A stretch of 64,000 bases of DNA from Chlamydiia bacterium (GCA_022601395.1 JAJACS010000001.1:158028-222027), one strand, 5' to 3'; shown: positions 25,757 through 34,623, counted from the first letter of the stretch. The notes: generated by a model not told the origin, from the sequence alone. Numbers and translations are program-made.

Positions 25757-26250
25757 GAGGTGTACCTTTTCTTCGGAGCTTTAGAGACGAAAGTGTTATA
25801 GGTAAAGTGGAGGTTTTTATATTTTTTATCGTTGTGCACTTTAGTAAAGTCTCTTGTATCTCCTTCTTCTTTGAAGAAAAGTTCAACTTCAAGAAGTCTG
25901 TAAGTTGTGTCGTTTTCTCCTTCTTTTTCTTTTCGTACCTTGATGCGGTAGGCGGCATCATAGCAGCCTTTCATAAGAGGAGAGTAAGAGATATGAACCT
26001 TTTCTCCTACGGGGAAAAAAGTGTCTTTTTTACGTGTAACGTCTTCCCACTTATGATTTTTTTTAAGCTCTGGAAGAAGCTTTATAAAGATAGTACTTGA
26101 TGCTCTTGCAAGCTCTAACTCCTTAATGGCTTTAATTTGCCTTTGGTAGACTTTTGCTGGCGTTCCAAAAAAAACACCGGAACAAAGGCCTATGAGCGCT
26201 ATTGCGATGAGAACCTCTAGAAGGATCATGGGTCTTTTCGTTTTTTTCAT
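25753..26250 (-). CDS. Type II secretion minor pseudopilin, GspI/GspH-like
   Basis: 165 residues from the ATG at 26250 (MKKTKRPMILLEVLIAIALI); an in-frame ATG at 26268 is possible, but GAGACGG lies well placed for the shorter form. The basic leader, MILLEV with Glu at position +5 and the hydrophobic helix form a prepilin-type N terminus. Again Pro, not Gly, precedes the cut site. The remaining ~130 residues form a small soluble domain. First gene of the three-gene pseudopilin operon. In Chlamydia, pseudopilin genes lie in the same neighbourhood as mutL-pepP, which supports this reading. Assignment to a particular minor pseudopilin is tentative. Confidence 0.65.
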   Translation of the reverse strand: MKKTKRPMILLEVLIAIALIGLCSGVFFGTPAKVYQRQIKAIKELELARASSTIFIKLLPELKKNHKWEDVTRKKDTFFPVGEKVHISYSPLMKGCYDAAYRIKVRKEKEGENDTTYRLLEVELFFKEEGDTRDFTKVHNDKKYKNLHFTYNTFVSKAPKKRYTS

Positions 26251-26268
26251 AGCTTGCCGTCTCAACAT

Positions 26269-26589
26269 AAGAAGGGGAGTTTAACATACGAAGTAAATGG
26301 AGACAATTCATACAGAGTTAAACTTTGAAAGAAGGTTTTCTAAATAAAATTGACTAAATTTTGTAATAGATTTACTATTGTGGTAATTGTTACACAGAGA
26401 ATTTAAATCATTAAGCCGTCATATTAGCTCATATAAGGTTTAGTTAGGCCAAGAAAATATACCCAGATGATGATAAGATAGTTATATCTGGCAACCTACG
26501 GTATGCACAAACAGTACAAGCAGTGGGTATATTAAGAGGCAAACAGATTAGTTTTAAGTAAATCGCCCTATTAAGGCGCAAGGCAATGT
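26269..26589. other. Gene-free stretch with a promoter
   Basis: About 320 bp between the divergent pseudopilin operon and the acidic orphan gene. It is A+T-rich and contains a strong-looking promoter at 26350-26378, then about 210 bp of possible leader with two modest inverted repeats: ATATACCC near 26455 against GGGTATAT near 26530, and CGCC/GGCG near 26566-26580. I recognise no tRNA, known riboswitch class or structural RNA. One 36-codon frame from about 26450 reads like protein but has no start codon. Confidence 0.5.
26350..26378 (+). promoter_or_regulatory. Sigma-70-type promoter
   Basis: TTGACT (26350-26355), a 17-nt spacer and TACTAT (26373-26378). The predicted start is near 26385, about 205 nt before the first ATG of the downstream gene. 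That implies a long leader or an uncharacterised small transcript. Confidence 0.5.
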
Positions 26590-27573
26590 ATGAGCTTTCA
26601 AGGAAGAGCGTGGTATAATTTACTTCGCATGAACCACACAGAAGATCCAACAATAGAAGTCGAGAGTTGGCAAATAGCTGACTATAGATCTGCTCCTGTT
26701 TCGGAACTTTTCAAATCTTTAAAAGACATGGGTCTGCATTTAGATGCAGACAGCTTCCTGTTGTATACGGAGAAGTGCACCTGTCCAGAAGAGCTTGCTG
26801 AGTGTTTGCTCGGAGATGCTGATGATGTTGGGAAGCTTGAGCGTAGCTATTTGATTCTATTTGAACTGTGGAGAAGGCTATGTACCCATAAGCAGTCTCT
26901 GTCAATCTTTTGTGATGACCTAGATATGCAGATAGAGCATTACGATAATGGCGCTGAGAATGATGATTTACTTGTTCAAATGTTAACAGAGCTCGAAGAT
27001 ATTTTAGATAAGCAAGCTGACGAGGGTGAAAACCCAAAGATCATGTTTAAATTGATTTCTTCTTTCCTTGCTCATGATTTAGAAACGTTTCTCTATGACT
27101 TTTCAACAAGGCAGATAGAGGCACAAAATGATGTGGTAGCATCAGAGCTTGTTGATGGGTATTATGCTTATGTACAAGATGAGATGTGGTTTGACTTTCT
27201 AAGAGTTAGGCTTGTAGCCCTTGCGGATTATGATGAGGCGACAATCCTACTGCAAAGGCTCCTTGAAAAAATCCATGACGAGCCAAATTTAGACCTTCTT
27301 TTTGAAATCCTACGCTATATCACCTATGAAGAAGAGATCCCTCTTTTCTATAATGTTTTTGAGCTCGCTGAAAATCTACTTGAGAAAGAAGAAGATTTTC
27401 ATACGATGCTTGAGATCATTTCCAACTACTTCAATGCACTTGATCGAGATGAAGAAGAGATTATCACTCAGATGATGGAGCGCAGACAAGCTGAAGATAC
27501 TGAAAAGCAGTTCCAGATTGATGATCCAGATCTTCTTAAGATAAAAAAGCTACTTGAGATGATATCAGTCTAA
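26590..27573 (+). CDS. Acidic hypothetical protein
   Basis: 327 residues, strongly acidic, mostly helical and leucine-rich, with no signal peptide or membrane segment. The ATG at 26590 has AAGG about 6 nt upstream. A second ATG at 26629 follows a perfect extended -10 element (TGGTATAAT, 26611-26619) by only 10 nt and could give a near-leaderless message for a 314-residue form. I recognise no domain. Its helical, repeat-like leucine pattern (LLQRLLEKIHDEPNLDLLFE) could indicate a TPR/HEAT-type solenoid. The 3' end overlaps the convergent metallophosphoesterase gene by 9 nt. Confidence 0.6.
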   Translation: MSFQGRAWYNLLRMNHTEDPTIEVESWQIADYRSAPVSELFKSLKDMGLHLDADSFLLYTEKCTCPEELAECLLGDADDVGKLERSYLILFELWRRLCTHKQSLSIFCDDLDMQIEHYDNGAENDDLLVQMLTELEDILDKQADEGENPKIMFKLISSFLAHDLETFLYDFSTRQIEAQNDVVASELVDGYYAYVQDEMWFDFLRVRLVALADYDEATILLQRLLEKIHDEPNLDLLFEILRYITYEEEIPLFYNVFELAENLLEKEEDFHTMLEIISNYFNALDRDEEEIITQMMERRQAEDTEKQFQIDDPDLLKIKKLLEMISV

Positions 27574-28320
27574 GATGAGCTTTGGTTTAAAGTCCAAGTA
27601 GTCACAAGAAGTTAAGCTATATTCACATTTTTTTGTTCTTCCAAAGAGCTCCTTCTTTGTATTTAGATTGTGCAGATGTCCAAATACGCAGTAGTCAATA
27701 TGATAAGCTTCTATCAGGCTGGAAGCTTTTGTTTGCTTTAGGTCAAGACCGATAGGAGGGTAATGCGTCATTGCGATGCGGTATTTAGAGGTCTTGCAAA
27801 GAGTATCTAGACTTAGTTGCAGTCTTTGTAGCTCTCTTGCAAAGATCTTTTCATTCTCCTTATGAATCTCATCCATATCCCTGGTTTCTTTTTTTGCGAG
27901 GGGGTTGTCTTTTACCTCTGCAATTTCCTTAAAGTTATATTCGGGAGTGTCCCAAAGTCGTGATCCACCAATGGTTACATTCTTCTTTGTGAAAGAGTTG
28001 TTGTGGATAAGGTGCACAGTAGCGGGCAGGATTTTTTTAATCTTTGAGTAAGAAGACCACCAGTAGTCGTGATTGCCTTTAAGCAAGAGCTTTGTACCGG
28101 GCAGTTTGTCGATCCACTCTAAATCAACAAGGGCATCTTCAAGTTTTGTTGCCCAAGAAATGTCTCCCGCGATTAAAAGAAGATCTTCTGGTTTAATCAT
28201 TTCATGGCAATTGGTTTCAATTGCCTCTGTCCAGTTTTTCCAATTTTCTCCAAAAATCTCCATGCTCTTATTTTTAAGGGCAAAAGATAGGTGGAAGTCA
28301 GCAAGGGCAAATACTTTCAT
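27565..28320 (-). CDS. Calcineurin-like metallophosphoesterase
   Basis: 251 residues with the complete metallophosphoesterase signature: D-x-H (ADFHLS, residues 7-12), GD (IAGDISWA), GNHDYWW, an H in MTHYPP and GHLHN. These residues bind two divalent metals in the cytoplasm. No signal peptide. It belongs to the small single-domain group with homologues in all chlamydiae. Substrate is unknown; relatives hydrolyse phosphomono- or diesters. It overlaps the convergent upstream orphan by 9 nt and lies 63 nt downstream of glgC, on the same strand, so it may be read from the glgC transcript. Confidence 0.88.
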   Translation of the reverse strand: MKVFALADFHLSFALKNKSMEIFGENWKNWTEAIETNCHEMIKPEDLLLIAGDISWATKLEDALVDLEWIDKLPGTKLLLKGNHDYWWSSYSKIKKILPATVHLIHNNSFTKKNVTIGGSRLWDTPEYNFKEIAEVKDNPLAKKETRDMDEIHKENEKIFARELQRLQLSLDTLCKTSKYRIAMTHYPPIGLDLKQTKASSLIEAYHIDYCVFGHLHNLNTKKELFGRTKKCEYSLTSCDYLDFKPKLILD

Positions 28321-28383
28321 AAGAGTCAGAGGTTTTTACATGTAAGCTTTAAGATTATGGCAAAGCTTTCTTAAAAACAATGT

Positions 28384-29694
28384 TTAGAGAACAAAATTAT
28401 CAGGAAGCGTTGTTCCAGATGAGACAATGATGATGCCATCTCGTATATAGATACCTTCTGCGTCATAGGTGTCTAGATTGTCTTTATTGATCAGTTTCAC
28501 ATTATCGCCGATATGCACATGCTCATCGATGATGGTATTTTCTATCTGGCAATTTTCTCCTATGGAGAACGATTCTGGAAGATGGTCTGCGAGTGAAGAA
28601 GGGGGCGTATAAAATTGATTTCCCATCACGATAGAGTTTCTGATGATGGTTCCTTTTTTTACACGAGACCTTAAACCAAGCATACTATGTGTGACTTCAA
28701 GAGCTTCTATGTGAGATCCTTGACAAAGAATCGAGTTTTCAACTTTTGTACTGCAAACTCTTGCGCATGGCAAGTTTACAGGGTTTGCGAAGATAGGGAA
28801 AGACTCGTCGTAAAGATCAAGACCTAGATGGTTTCTAGTAAGGGCTAGGTTAGCCTCATAATAGGAAGAGATCGTTCCGATATCCTCCCAGTAGCCATCA
28901 TAATAGAAGGCTGCTGTTTTCCCTTTACTGATTTGCGATGTGATCAGGTGTCTTCCAAAATCATCTCTTTTGTCTTCTTCAAGAAGTTCAAACAGAGCAT
29001 CTTTTTTAAAGACATAGATACCCATAGAGCCGAGGTAATGGTGCTCCTTTGGATCTTTGAATTTTTTCTCTCGCAAAAACTCTTCAGAGAGGCGGTAGTT
29101 CTTTAAGATTTTAGGATCTTGTGGCTTTTCAACAAAGTCCATAACTTCATAGCTCTCATCGATTCTGACAAGCCCCATACGCTTCGCTTCTTTCTCTTTA
29201 ACGGGGAGAGTCGCGATCGTTAGGTCTGCTTCTTGTTCCTTTGCGAACTTTACCATGGCATGAAGATCCATGTTATAGAGCTGGTCTCCTGATAAAATAA
29301 GGAAGTATTCTGAAGAACATTCTTTGAAAGCTTCTAAGTTTTTGCGGATCGCATCTGCTGTTCCTTTATACCAATTAAGACCTTTTTCATTCTCTTCTGG
29401 GTAAAGGAAAGAGAGCATCGCTCCTTGTATATGATCGAACTGAAACGTTTCTTTAATATGATGATTGAGTGAGGAGGAAAAATACTGAGAGATGATGTAG
29501 ATTTGGTTGATGCCAGAGTTTAAAGAGTTTGAGATAGGAATATCGATAAGCCTATATCTTCCTGCAAAGCAAACGTTTGGCTTGCAACGTTTCTCAGTCA
29601 GCGGGTAGAGTCTAGTACCCTGGCCGCCTGCAAGAATGATGGTTGCGACATCATCTACCAAACTGATTTGCTTCTTGTGAGGAAACTTTCTCAT
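28384..29694 (-). CDS. glgC: Glucose-1-phosphate adenylyltransferase
   Basis: 436 residues. Makes ADP-glucose from glucose-1-phosphate and ATP, the committed step of bacterial glycogen synthesis. The nucleotidyltransferase domain starts IILAGGQGTRLYPLTEKRCK, followed by AGRYRLIDIPISNSLNSG and the substrate motif FVEKP. The C-terminal left-handed beta-helix (hexapeptide-type repeats, about 300-436) provides allosteric sites. The length is typical. Glycogen storage is a conserved chlamydial trait. A long A+T-rich gap lies upstream, so it has its own promoter. Confidence 0.95.
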   Translation of the reverse strand: MRKFPHKKQISLVDDVATIILAGGQGTRLYPLTEKRCKPNVCFAGRYRLIDIPISNSLNSGINQIYIISQYFSSSLNHHIKETFQFDHIQGAMLSFLYPEENEKGLNWYKGTADAIRKNLEAFKECSSEYFLILSGDQLYNMDLHAMVKFAKEQEADLTIATLPVKEKEAKRMGLVRIDESYEVMDFVEKPQDPKILKNYRLSEEFLREKKFKDPKEHHYLGSMGIYVFKKDALFELLEEDKRDDFGRHLITSQISKGKTAAFYYDGYWEDIGTISSYYEANLALTRNHLGLDLYDESFPIFANPVNLPCARVCSTKVENSILCQGSHIEALEVTHSMLGLRSRVKKGTIIRNSIVMGNQFYTPPSSLADHLPESFSIGENCQIENTIIDEHVHIGDNVKLINKDNLDTYDAEGIYIRDGIIIVSSGTTLPDNFVL

Positions 29695-29941
29695 ATTAGC
29701 TATTATTACAATAATCTAAGCAAGCTGATCTAACGAAATCAGCAACAAAACAACGTACTGTTCTAAACTACCGTATATAAAAAAATAATTTTAAAATCTA
29801 ATACAAATTACAAGTGTTCGGTTAATGTAATTATAGATCTCTTTCTTTAATTAACTTAGATAATCACATTGTAATTTTAGTAGGATTATTGCCAAATTCC
29901 TCTATGAAGACCTCAAATACCTTATAATAAATTCTTTAATT

Positions 29942-29950
29942 TGGTATAAT
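29942..29950 (+). promoter_or_regulatory. Extended -10 promoter of the 112-residue orphan gene
   Basis: TGGTATAAT, with the perfect -10 at 29945-29950 and TG at 29942-29943. The transcript would begin about 25 nt before the ATG at 29982, leaving room for the AGGAGC ribosome-binding site. The surrounding 287-bp gap is very A+T-rich and shows nothing else I can name. Confidence 0.55.
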
Positions 29951-29981
29951 TGATATGTAAGCAAATAATAGGAGCTTTCTT

Positions 29982-30320
29982 ATGTCACATCATGCAGGAT
30001 CATTTATTCTCTCTCTAGAGGAATATGCTGAAAACCCTGATAGTCAGGCGATTGTATCGCTGGATGAAGGCGGGTATGCCACACTTGATATTCTATATGC
30101 TTGCATGACAGGAGTCATCTTAGAGCCGACCCTTCCGGGGATGGTTCCAGGCCTTATAGAGTCAGAGCTTAGTAAAGACCTTTCTGAGCTAGAGAGTCTT
30201 AGGGTGAAAAATGCGCTAAAGGCAGTCTATAAAAATATCAGAAATGAGTTTAGAGAAGACTTTTCCAAAAAAGTGGAAGATGCTTCGATTAAGTTCACAG
30301 AAGATGATCTAGTAGATTAG
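29982..30320 (+). CDS. Hypothetical 112-residue protein
   Basis: Small acidic soluble protein (MSHHAGSFILSLEEYAENPD at the start) with a helical C-terminal half. No signal peptide, membrane helix or known motif. A good ribosome-binding site (AGGAGC) and an extended -10 promoter precede it, so it is a real gene rather than a chance frame. The stop overlaps the convergent gene at 30317-31192 by 4 nt. Lineage-specific as far as I can tell; function unknown. Confidence 0.6.
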   Translation: MSHHAGSFILSLEEYAENPDSQAIVSLDEGGYATLDILYACMTGVILEPTLPGMVPGLIESELSKDLSELESLRVKNALKAVYKNIRNEFREDFSKKVEDASIKFTEDDLVD

Positions 30321-31192
30321 TCCCAGGCCTTAGCAATAAGGTTCATCTCAAACTTAATGAATCCATCAAGACCTTTTGCGATTTTCTTGAATTCGTCTTT
30401 TTGTACATCACTCTTGAGTCCTGAGCAGCCAAGGATAAGGTAGTTCGCAAAAGATTCATTGTTTCTAACATCTTGATCCTTCAGAAGGTTAAGGCAAGCA
30501 TTTGCCACTTCGGAGCATTCCGGCATGGAAGTAAGGACGATTGCCGCATGCTCGTTGTCTCTTGAGATAGGTTGATGTACCATTCTTCTGATAAGAAATT
30601 CACGTGCTGTATTTCCGAAAGAAGAAAGCGCCATGATCATTGCTTCGTCAGTAAAAAAGTTCTCTTGTCCCATCGCTTCAAAAAGAGGGGGGATAGCCTT
30701 TTCATCTTTGATGTTAGATAGGATTTCTGCTGCGAAGATAGGAGTCCGTCCATATCCTGGGAATAGGGGGTCATAGAGCTTATCTGTGTGAAGAAGATCA
30801 ACGAGGGATTTCACAGCGGCTTTGCCATGAGCGCTCAAGGCTTTGATTTCTTTTTCAGGGTACTCTTCTTCTGAAAGAATAAGATCGCTGATTAAAATAG
30901 AGAGCTCTTTTGCTTTCTTATCTTCATATACATCACGCAGGGTCAGGTACATGTTCTTAGCTTCTTCAACGCTTTCTTTAGCCTGCTCTGGCAGAAGAAC
31001 CTCAGAGAGGTTTTGCCCAAGCTTTTCTTCTTCCATAAGAAGCTTTTTGATTCTTGGTGACTCGAAATCAGGCATGGCTCCTGCGCCATCTTTCTCGTAA
31101 TATTCAAGCATGATGGAAAAGTTGCCTCCAAAATGCACATCTCTGTGCATGAGGATTTCAAGATCGATTGTATCAACGAGTGGGATTTCCAT
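30317..31192 (-). CDS. HEAT-repeat-like hypothetical protein in the lpd-lipA operon
   Basis: 291 residues, helical and soluble. Residues about 115-230 show the spacing of HEAT-type repeats (IKALSAHGKAAVKSLVDLL, then AAEILSNIKDEKAIPPLFEA and MALSSFGNTAREFLIRRM). Such solenoids usually bind other proteins. It starts 2 nt after the lipA stop, so it is translated from the lpd-lipA message and may be connected with lipoate or 2-oxoacid dehydrogenase metabolism, though that is only inference from position. Confidence 0.6.
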   Translation of the reverse strand: MEIPLVDTIDLEILMHRDVHFGGNFSIMLEYYEKDGAGAMPDFESPRIKKLLMEEEKLGQNLSEVLLPEQAKESVEEAKNMYLTLRDVYEDKKAKELSILISDLILSEEEYPEKEIKALSAHGKAAVKSLVDLLHTDKLYDPLFPGYGRTPIFAAEILSNIKDEKAIPPLFEAMGQENFFTDEAMIMALSSFGNTAREFLIRRMVHQPISRDNEHAAIVLTSMPECSEVANACLNLLKDQDVRNNESFANYLILGCSGLKSDVQKDEFKKIAKGLDGFIKFEMNLIAKAWD

Positions 31193-31194
31193 AA

Positions 31195-32163
31195 TTAACC
31201 TCTTTGCTTTCTTAAAGCCATGTTTGTAAGAAGATCGGCGTTATAACTAGAGCGTACAAACGGACCGCAATACATATTGCTAACGCCAATTTTTAAGCCA
31301 TATTCCTCATAAGCCTTGAACTCCTCAGGGCTTACAAATCGTTTTACCCGAAGCTTGAGCCTACTTGCTTGAAGGTAGTGGCCGATAGTGATGATATCAC
31401 ATCCTGCGTCCTTGAGGTCTTTGATCGTATCAAAGACTTCTTGCTTCTCTTCTCCAAGACCAACCATGATGCCAGACTTGATGAATAAGGATTTGTTTTG
31501 TTTTTTTGCATACTCAAGAACAGAGAGTGTTCTTTCGTAAGTAGCTTTATGTCTTACTTTACTCGTAAGGCTTTTTACCGTTTCAATGTTGTGATTAAAC
31601 ACTTCAGGTTTCTCATCTAACACGACATCAAGAGCTTTCATATTTCCTGAGAAATCAGAGGTAAGTACTTCAACTGTAGAGCTAGGTGATTCCTTGCGTA
31701 TCTCTTGGATGATTCTTGCAATGTGATGAGCACCCTGATCTTCTAAGTCATCCCTTGCAACCATAGTAATCACAACATGCTTAAGGCCGAGATCTTTTGC
31801 TGAAAGGGCAATGCGTCTTGGCTCGTCTTCTTCTGGAGCTTTTGGATTTTTTGCAAAATCAATGTCACAAAAGCCGCAGGCTCTTGTGCATGCACTTCCA
31901 AGAGCAAGGAACGTAGCAGTTTTTTTTGAGTAACACTCCAGTCTATTAGGGCATTTCGCTTCTTCACAAACAGTACTTAAGCCATGCTTTTCAACAATCT
32001 CATTTGTTTTGAAAAGGTTTCCTCCCTTAGGAAGCTTTCTATGAAGCCACTTTGGAAATCTTCCAAGAGGAACACTTGTATCATCTGTTTCAGTATCTGG
32101 GTTCTCTGGAAGTTTGTTTTTCTTCTTCACCTTAGGTCTTGCATCGAAAACATCAAGTGTCAT
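31195..32163 (-). CDS. lipA: Lipoyl synthase
   Basis: Radical-SAM enzyme that inserts two sulfur atoms into protein-bound octanoyl groups. 322 residues. Both iron-sulfur cluster motifs are intact: CEEAKCPNRLEC (C-x4-C-x5-C, auxiliary cluster) and CTRACGFC (C-x3-C-x2-C, radical-SAM cluster). The C-terminal RSSYNADL supplies the conserved serine ligand. It lies 2 nt after lpd and 2 nt before the HEAT-like gene, in an operon. It acts with Lpd, whose complexes need lipoyl cofactor; the lpd-lipA order is also chlamydial. Confidence 0.97.
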   Translation of the reverse strand: MTLDVFDARPKVKKKNKLPENPDTETDDTSVPLGRFPKWLHRKLPKGGNLFKTNEIVEKHGLSTVCEEAKCPNRLECYSKKTATFLALGSACTRACGFCDIDFAKNPKAPEEDEPRRIALSAKDLGLKHVVITMVARDDLEDQGAHHIARIIQEIRKESPSSTVEVLTSDFSGNMKALDVVLDEKPEVFNHNIETVKSLTSKVRHKATYERTLSVLEYAKKQNKSLFIKSGIMVGLGEEKQEVFDTIKDLKDAGCDIITIGHYLQASRLKLRVKRFVSPEEFKAYEEYGLKIGVSNMYCGPFVRSSYNADLLTNMALRKQRG

Positions 32164-32165
32164 AA

Positions 32166-33572
32166 CTATCCCTTCTTAATTTTGGGTGGAAAGTGGATGG
32201 GGGTATCGTTTGCAATCAGAGCTGCTTCGAGCCAAGCTTCAGCGATTGTTGGGTGCGCATGAATGGTGTCATAGACACACTCAACGGTAAGCTCGTTTTG
32301 GATCGCAAGCGCCATTTCTCCTATTATAGCAGAAGCGCTATGTCCAATGACCTGAGCACCGAAAATCTCACCTGTCTTTGGGTCTGTTACAATCTCAGCA
32401 AAGCCATCTGTTTCGATGGTTGCCTGTGATTTGCCAAGGGCTTGGAAAGGAAACTTTCCAGATTTAGCATTGAGTCCCTTCTTCTTTGCTTCTTCAAGTG
32501 TCAAACCGACAGTTGCAATTTCAGGATGCGTGAAGATGACAGCAGGCACTGCATTGTAGTGCATGTAAGCCTCACCACCCGTTGCATTGACAGCTGCTAC
32601 AATACCTTGGTGCGAAGCAACGTGTGCAAGCATTGCCTTTCCTGTAACATCGCCGATAGCGTAGATCCCAGGAACTCCTGTTTGCAGCTTCTCATTCACA
32701 TCGATGGTTCCTTTTTCACTTACAGTAATGCCAGCTTTTTCAATGTCCATAGAGTCAGAAACGATTCTTCGTCCGATGGAAACAAGAGCTTTATCGCACT
32801 CTACAGTCGAGCCATCTTTTAACTTAACAGTAACGCCGTCCGCTTTTTTATCGATACCTGTTACCATGACGTTTGTTTTAATCTCGATCCCTTGCTTCTT
32901 AAAGCTTGCTGTTAAGAAGTCAGAAATCGCTTTTCCTTGCATCGCTACAATAGAGTCCATAGCTTCTAAAATGGTCACTTTTACGCCCATCTCTGCATAA
33001 AGAGAGGCGAATTCACAACCGATATAACCGCCGCCAATAATCGCAAGTGTTTTAGGAAGGTTTGTCATCTCTAAAATAGATGTAGAATTGAGTATTTTAT
33101 CATGGTCTGCAGGGAAGGCTTTGATATCAAGAGTTGTGGAACCTGTTGCAATGATGATTGTGCCAGCTCTTATGTTTGTGGCGTCTTCACCTTCAACCTT
33201 AAGCTCTTTTGGTCCTGTAAATTTTGCATGACCTTTAAAGATTTTAATCTTGTTACTTTTTAAAAGGCCTTCAAGTGAATTTCTGATGCCTGATACAACA
33301 GAGTCTTTTCGCTCTTTCATTTTAGCATAATCAAAGCTCATCTTTTCGACATGGATGCCGAACTCATCTGCTTTCTTGATCTTTTGTAGAACTTCTGCAT
33401 TTGCAATCAGAGTTTTTGTGGGGATACATCCGCAGTTGAGGCAGGTGCCGCCAAGATCATCTTTCTCGATAAGGGCTACACTCTTATTTGATTGGGCAGC
33501 TTTGATCGCTGCTACATAACCACCAGGCCCTGCTCCGATAACGGCAATATCAAATTCTTCACTCTTTCCCAT
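32166..33572 (-). CDS. lpd: Dihydrolipoyl dehydrogenase (E3)
   Basis: Flavoprotein that reoxidises dihydrolipoyl groups of 2-oxoacid dehydrogenase complexes and the glycine system, with NAD+ as acceptor. 468 residues, normal length. FAD motif GAGPGGYVAAIKAAQ at the N terminus, the redox-active disulfide GGTCLNCGCIPTK, NAD motif IGGGYIGCEFAS, and the C-terminal active-site HAHPTIAEAWLEAAL. It heads the lpd-lipA-HEAT operon. Its 5' end is overlapped by the open frame of the divergent glycosyltransferase, whose true start lies further downstream. Confidence 0.97.
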   Translation of the reverse strand: MGKSEEFDIAVIGAGPGGYVAAIKAAQSNKSVALIEKDDLGGTCLNCGCIPTKTLIANAEVLQKIKKADEFGIHVEKMSFDYAKMKERKDSVVSGIRNSLEGLLKSNKIKIFKGHAKFTGPKELKVEGEDATNIRAGTIIIATGSTTLDIKAFPADHDKILNSTSILEMTNLPKTLAIIGGGYIGCEFASLYAEMGVKVTILEAMDSIVAMQGKAISDFLTASFKKQGIEIKTNVMVTGIDKKADGVTVKLKDGSTVECDKALVSIGRRIVSDSMDIEKAGITVSEKGTIDVNEKLQTGVPGIYAIGDVTGKAMLAHVASHQGIVAAVNATGGEAYMHYNAVPAVIFTHPEIATVGLTLEEAKKKGLNAKSGKFPFQALGKSQATIETDGFAEIVTDPKTGEIFGAQVIGHSASAIIGEMALAIQNELTVECVYDTIHAHPTIAEAWLEAALIANDTPIHFPPKIKKG

Positions 33573-33683
33573 TTAAATGTTCTCCTATCTCGATTTAAGA
33601 GGGTCTATCATAGCACAATTGAAAAAAACTTATTAAGGAAAACCTCTAAATATGGTAGCGTGCCAGCGTATTTTTATGGTGGC

Positions 33684-34508
33684 ATGTTAAAGAATATTTT
33701 GCAAATTTCCCTTCTTCTTCTTCAAATGGCAGCGCTATTTGGGATCACTACTTATGAAGAGGCTATGGGAGATGGTTATAATCCATCTGAGCATAGGATC
33801 TCAAAGAAGTTTCAATCTCTTTATGAGCTTTGTAATTATGAGGTGGTGCCTATCTCAGAAGAGCCCAGAATTCCAAAAATCATTCATCAAATTTGGCTTG
33901 GAAGTCCTGTTCCTGATCGCTTCAAAGCAATGATGAGATCCTGGCAAGAGATGCATCCAGACTGGAAGTATATCCTTTGGACAGAGGAAACTCTCAAGGA
34001 CTATGCTTTTCAAAACAAAAGAGCTTTTGATACTGCTTGGAACTATGGAGCAAAATCAGACATTTTGCGCTACGAGCTTGTAGAGCATTTTGGAGGGATC
34101 TATGTGGATGTGGACTTTGAGTGTGTAAGGCCTCTTGATCCTCTAGTCCATGCTCACTCATTCTTTACATCGATTGGAGATTATGATTACGTAAACAATG
34201 CGATCTTTGGAGCAGCGCCTCATCATCCGATCTTGCAAAAGATCGTAAAGATCATTCCTTCTATTCCGGATCACTGTCTAACAGGTTCTCCATGGGACAA
34301 CACAGGTCCAAAATTCTTCACCAATCAGGTCTGTCGCTACCTTAAAAGGCGGCAAGATGGGATCATTTACCCCATCAAATTCTTCCATCCGATGCCGAAT
34401 CACCTGAGGCATCAGTACTGGAGAGGGGAGCTTTCCAGCTCCTTTTTAAGGTCTCTTTTCATAAAAGAGACCTTTGCGATTCATTACTGGGCGGGCAGCT
34501 GGTTATAA
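33684..34508 (+). CDS. GT32-type glycosyltransferase with N-terminal signal/anchor
   Basis: 274 residues from the ATG at 33684 (MLKNILQISLLLLQMAALFG). The frame is open upstream to 33492, but that part overlaps lpd antisense. The N-terminal ~20 residues form a hydrophobic signal or anchor. The catalytic part begins IPKIIHQIWLGSPVPDRF, typical of the OCH1/GT32 family, and contains the DXD metal-binding motif in AKSDILRYELVEHFGGIYVDVDFE. Relatives transfer mannose or other sugars from nucleotide donors, and similar folds occur in bacterial effector toxins. Export of a nucleotide-sugar enzyme is odd for a bacterium because donors are cytosolic, so it may act in the host or remain anchored facing the cytosol. 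It has no operon partner. Confidence 0.8.
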   Translation: MLKNILQISLLLLQMAALFGITTYEEAMGDGYNPSEHRISKKFQSLYELCNYEVVPISEEPRIPKIIHQIWLGSPVPDRFKAMMRSWQEMHPDWKYILWTEETLKDYAFQNKRAFDTAWNYGAKSDILRYELVEHFGGIYVDVDFECVRPLDPLVHAHSFFTSIGDYDYVNNAIFGAAPHHPILQKIVKIIPSIPDHCLTGSPWDNTGPKFFTNQVCRYLKRRQDGIIYPIKFFHPMPNHLRHQYWRGELSSSFLRSLFIKETFAIHYWAGSWL

Positions 34509-34576
34509 CTCCCTAATCTGCAAGCAAAAGAGCTTTGTAAAGTAAAAATTTTAATAACCAATTTAATTAAACTATT

Positions 34577-34585
34577 TGTTATAAT
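34577..34585 (+). promoter_or_regulatory. Extended -10 promoter of the 407-residue orphan
   Basis: TGTTATAAT, with the perfect -10 at 34580-34585 and TG at 34577-34578. It lies 38 nt before the ATG at 34624. No convincing -35 is present, as expected of extended -10 promoters. Confidence 0.5.
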
Positions 34586-34623
34586 TAATAGTAATTAATT
34601 TAATAAAATAAGGTAATATTATT

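Noticed and set aside
26450..26560. Protein-like 36-codon frame in the 26.3-26.6 kb gap, possibly a gene remnant
   Set aside because: No start codon, a stop immediately upstream, and no recognisable family. Kept only as a note on the gap.
26385..26589. Known riboswitch or structural RNA (purine, TPP, SAM, c-di-GMP, tmRNA, RNase P) in the leader
   Set aside because: None of the conserved core sequences of these classes is present.
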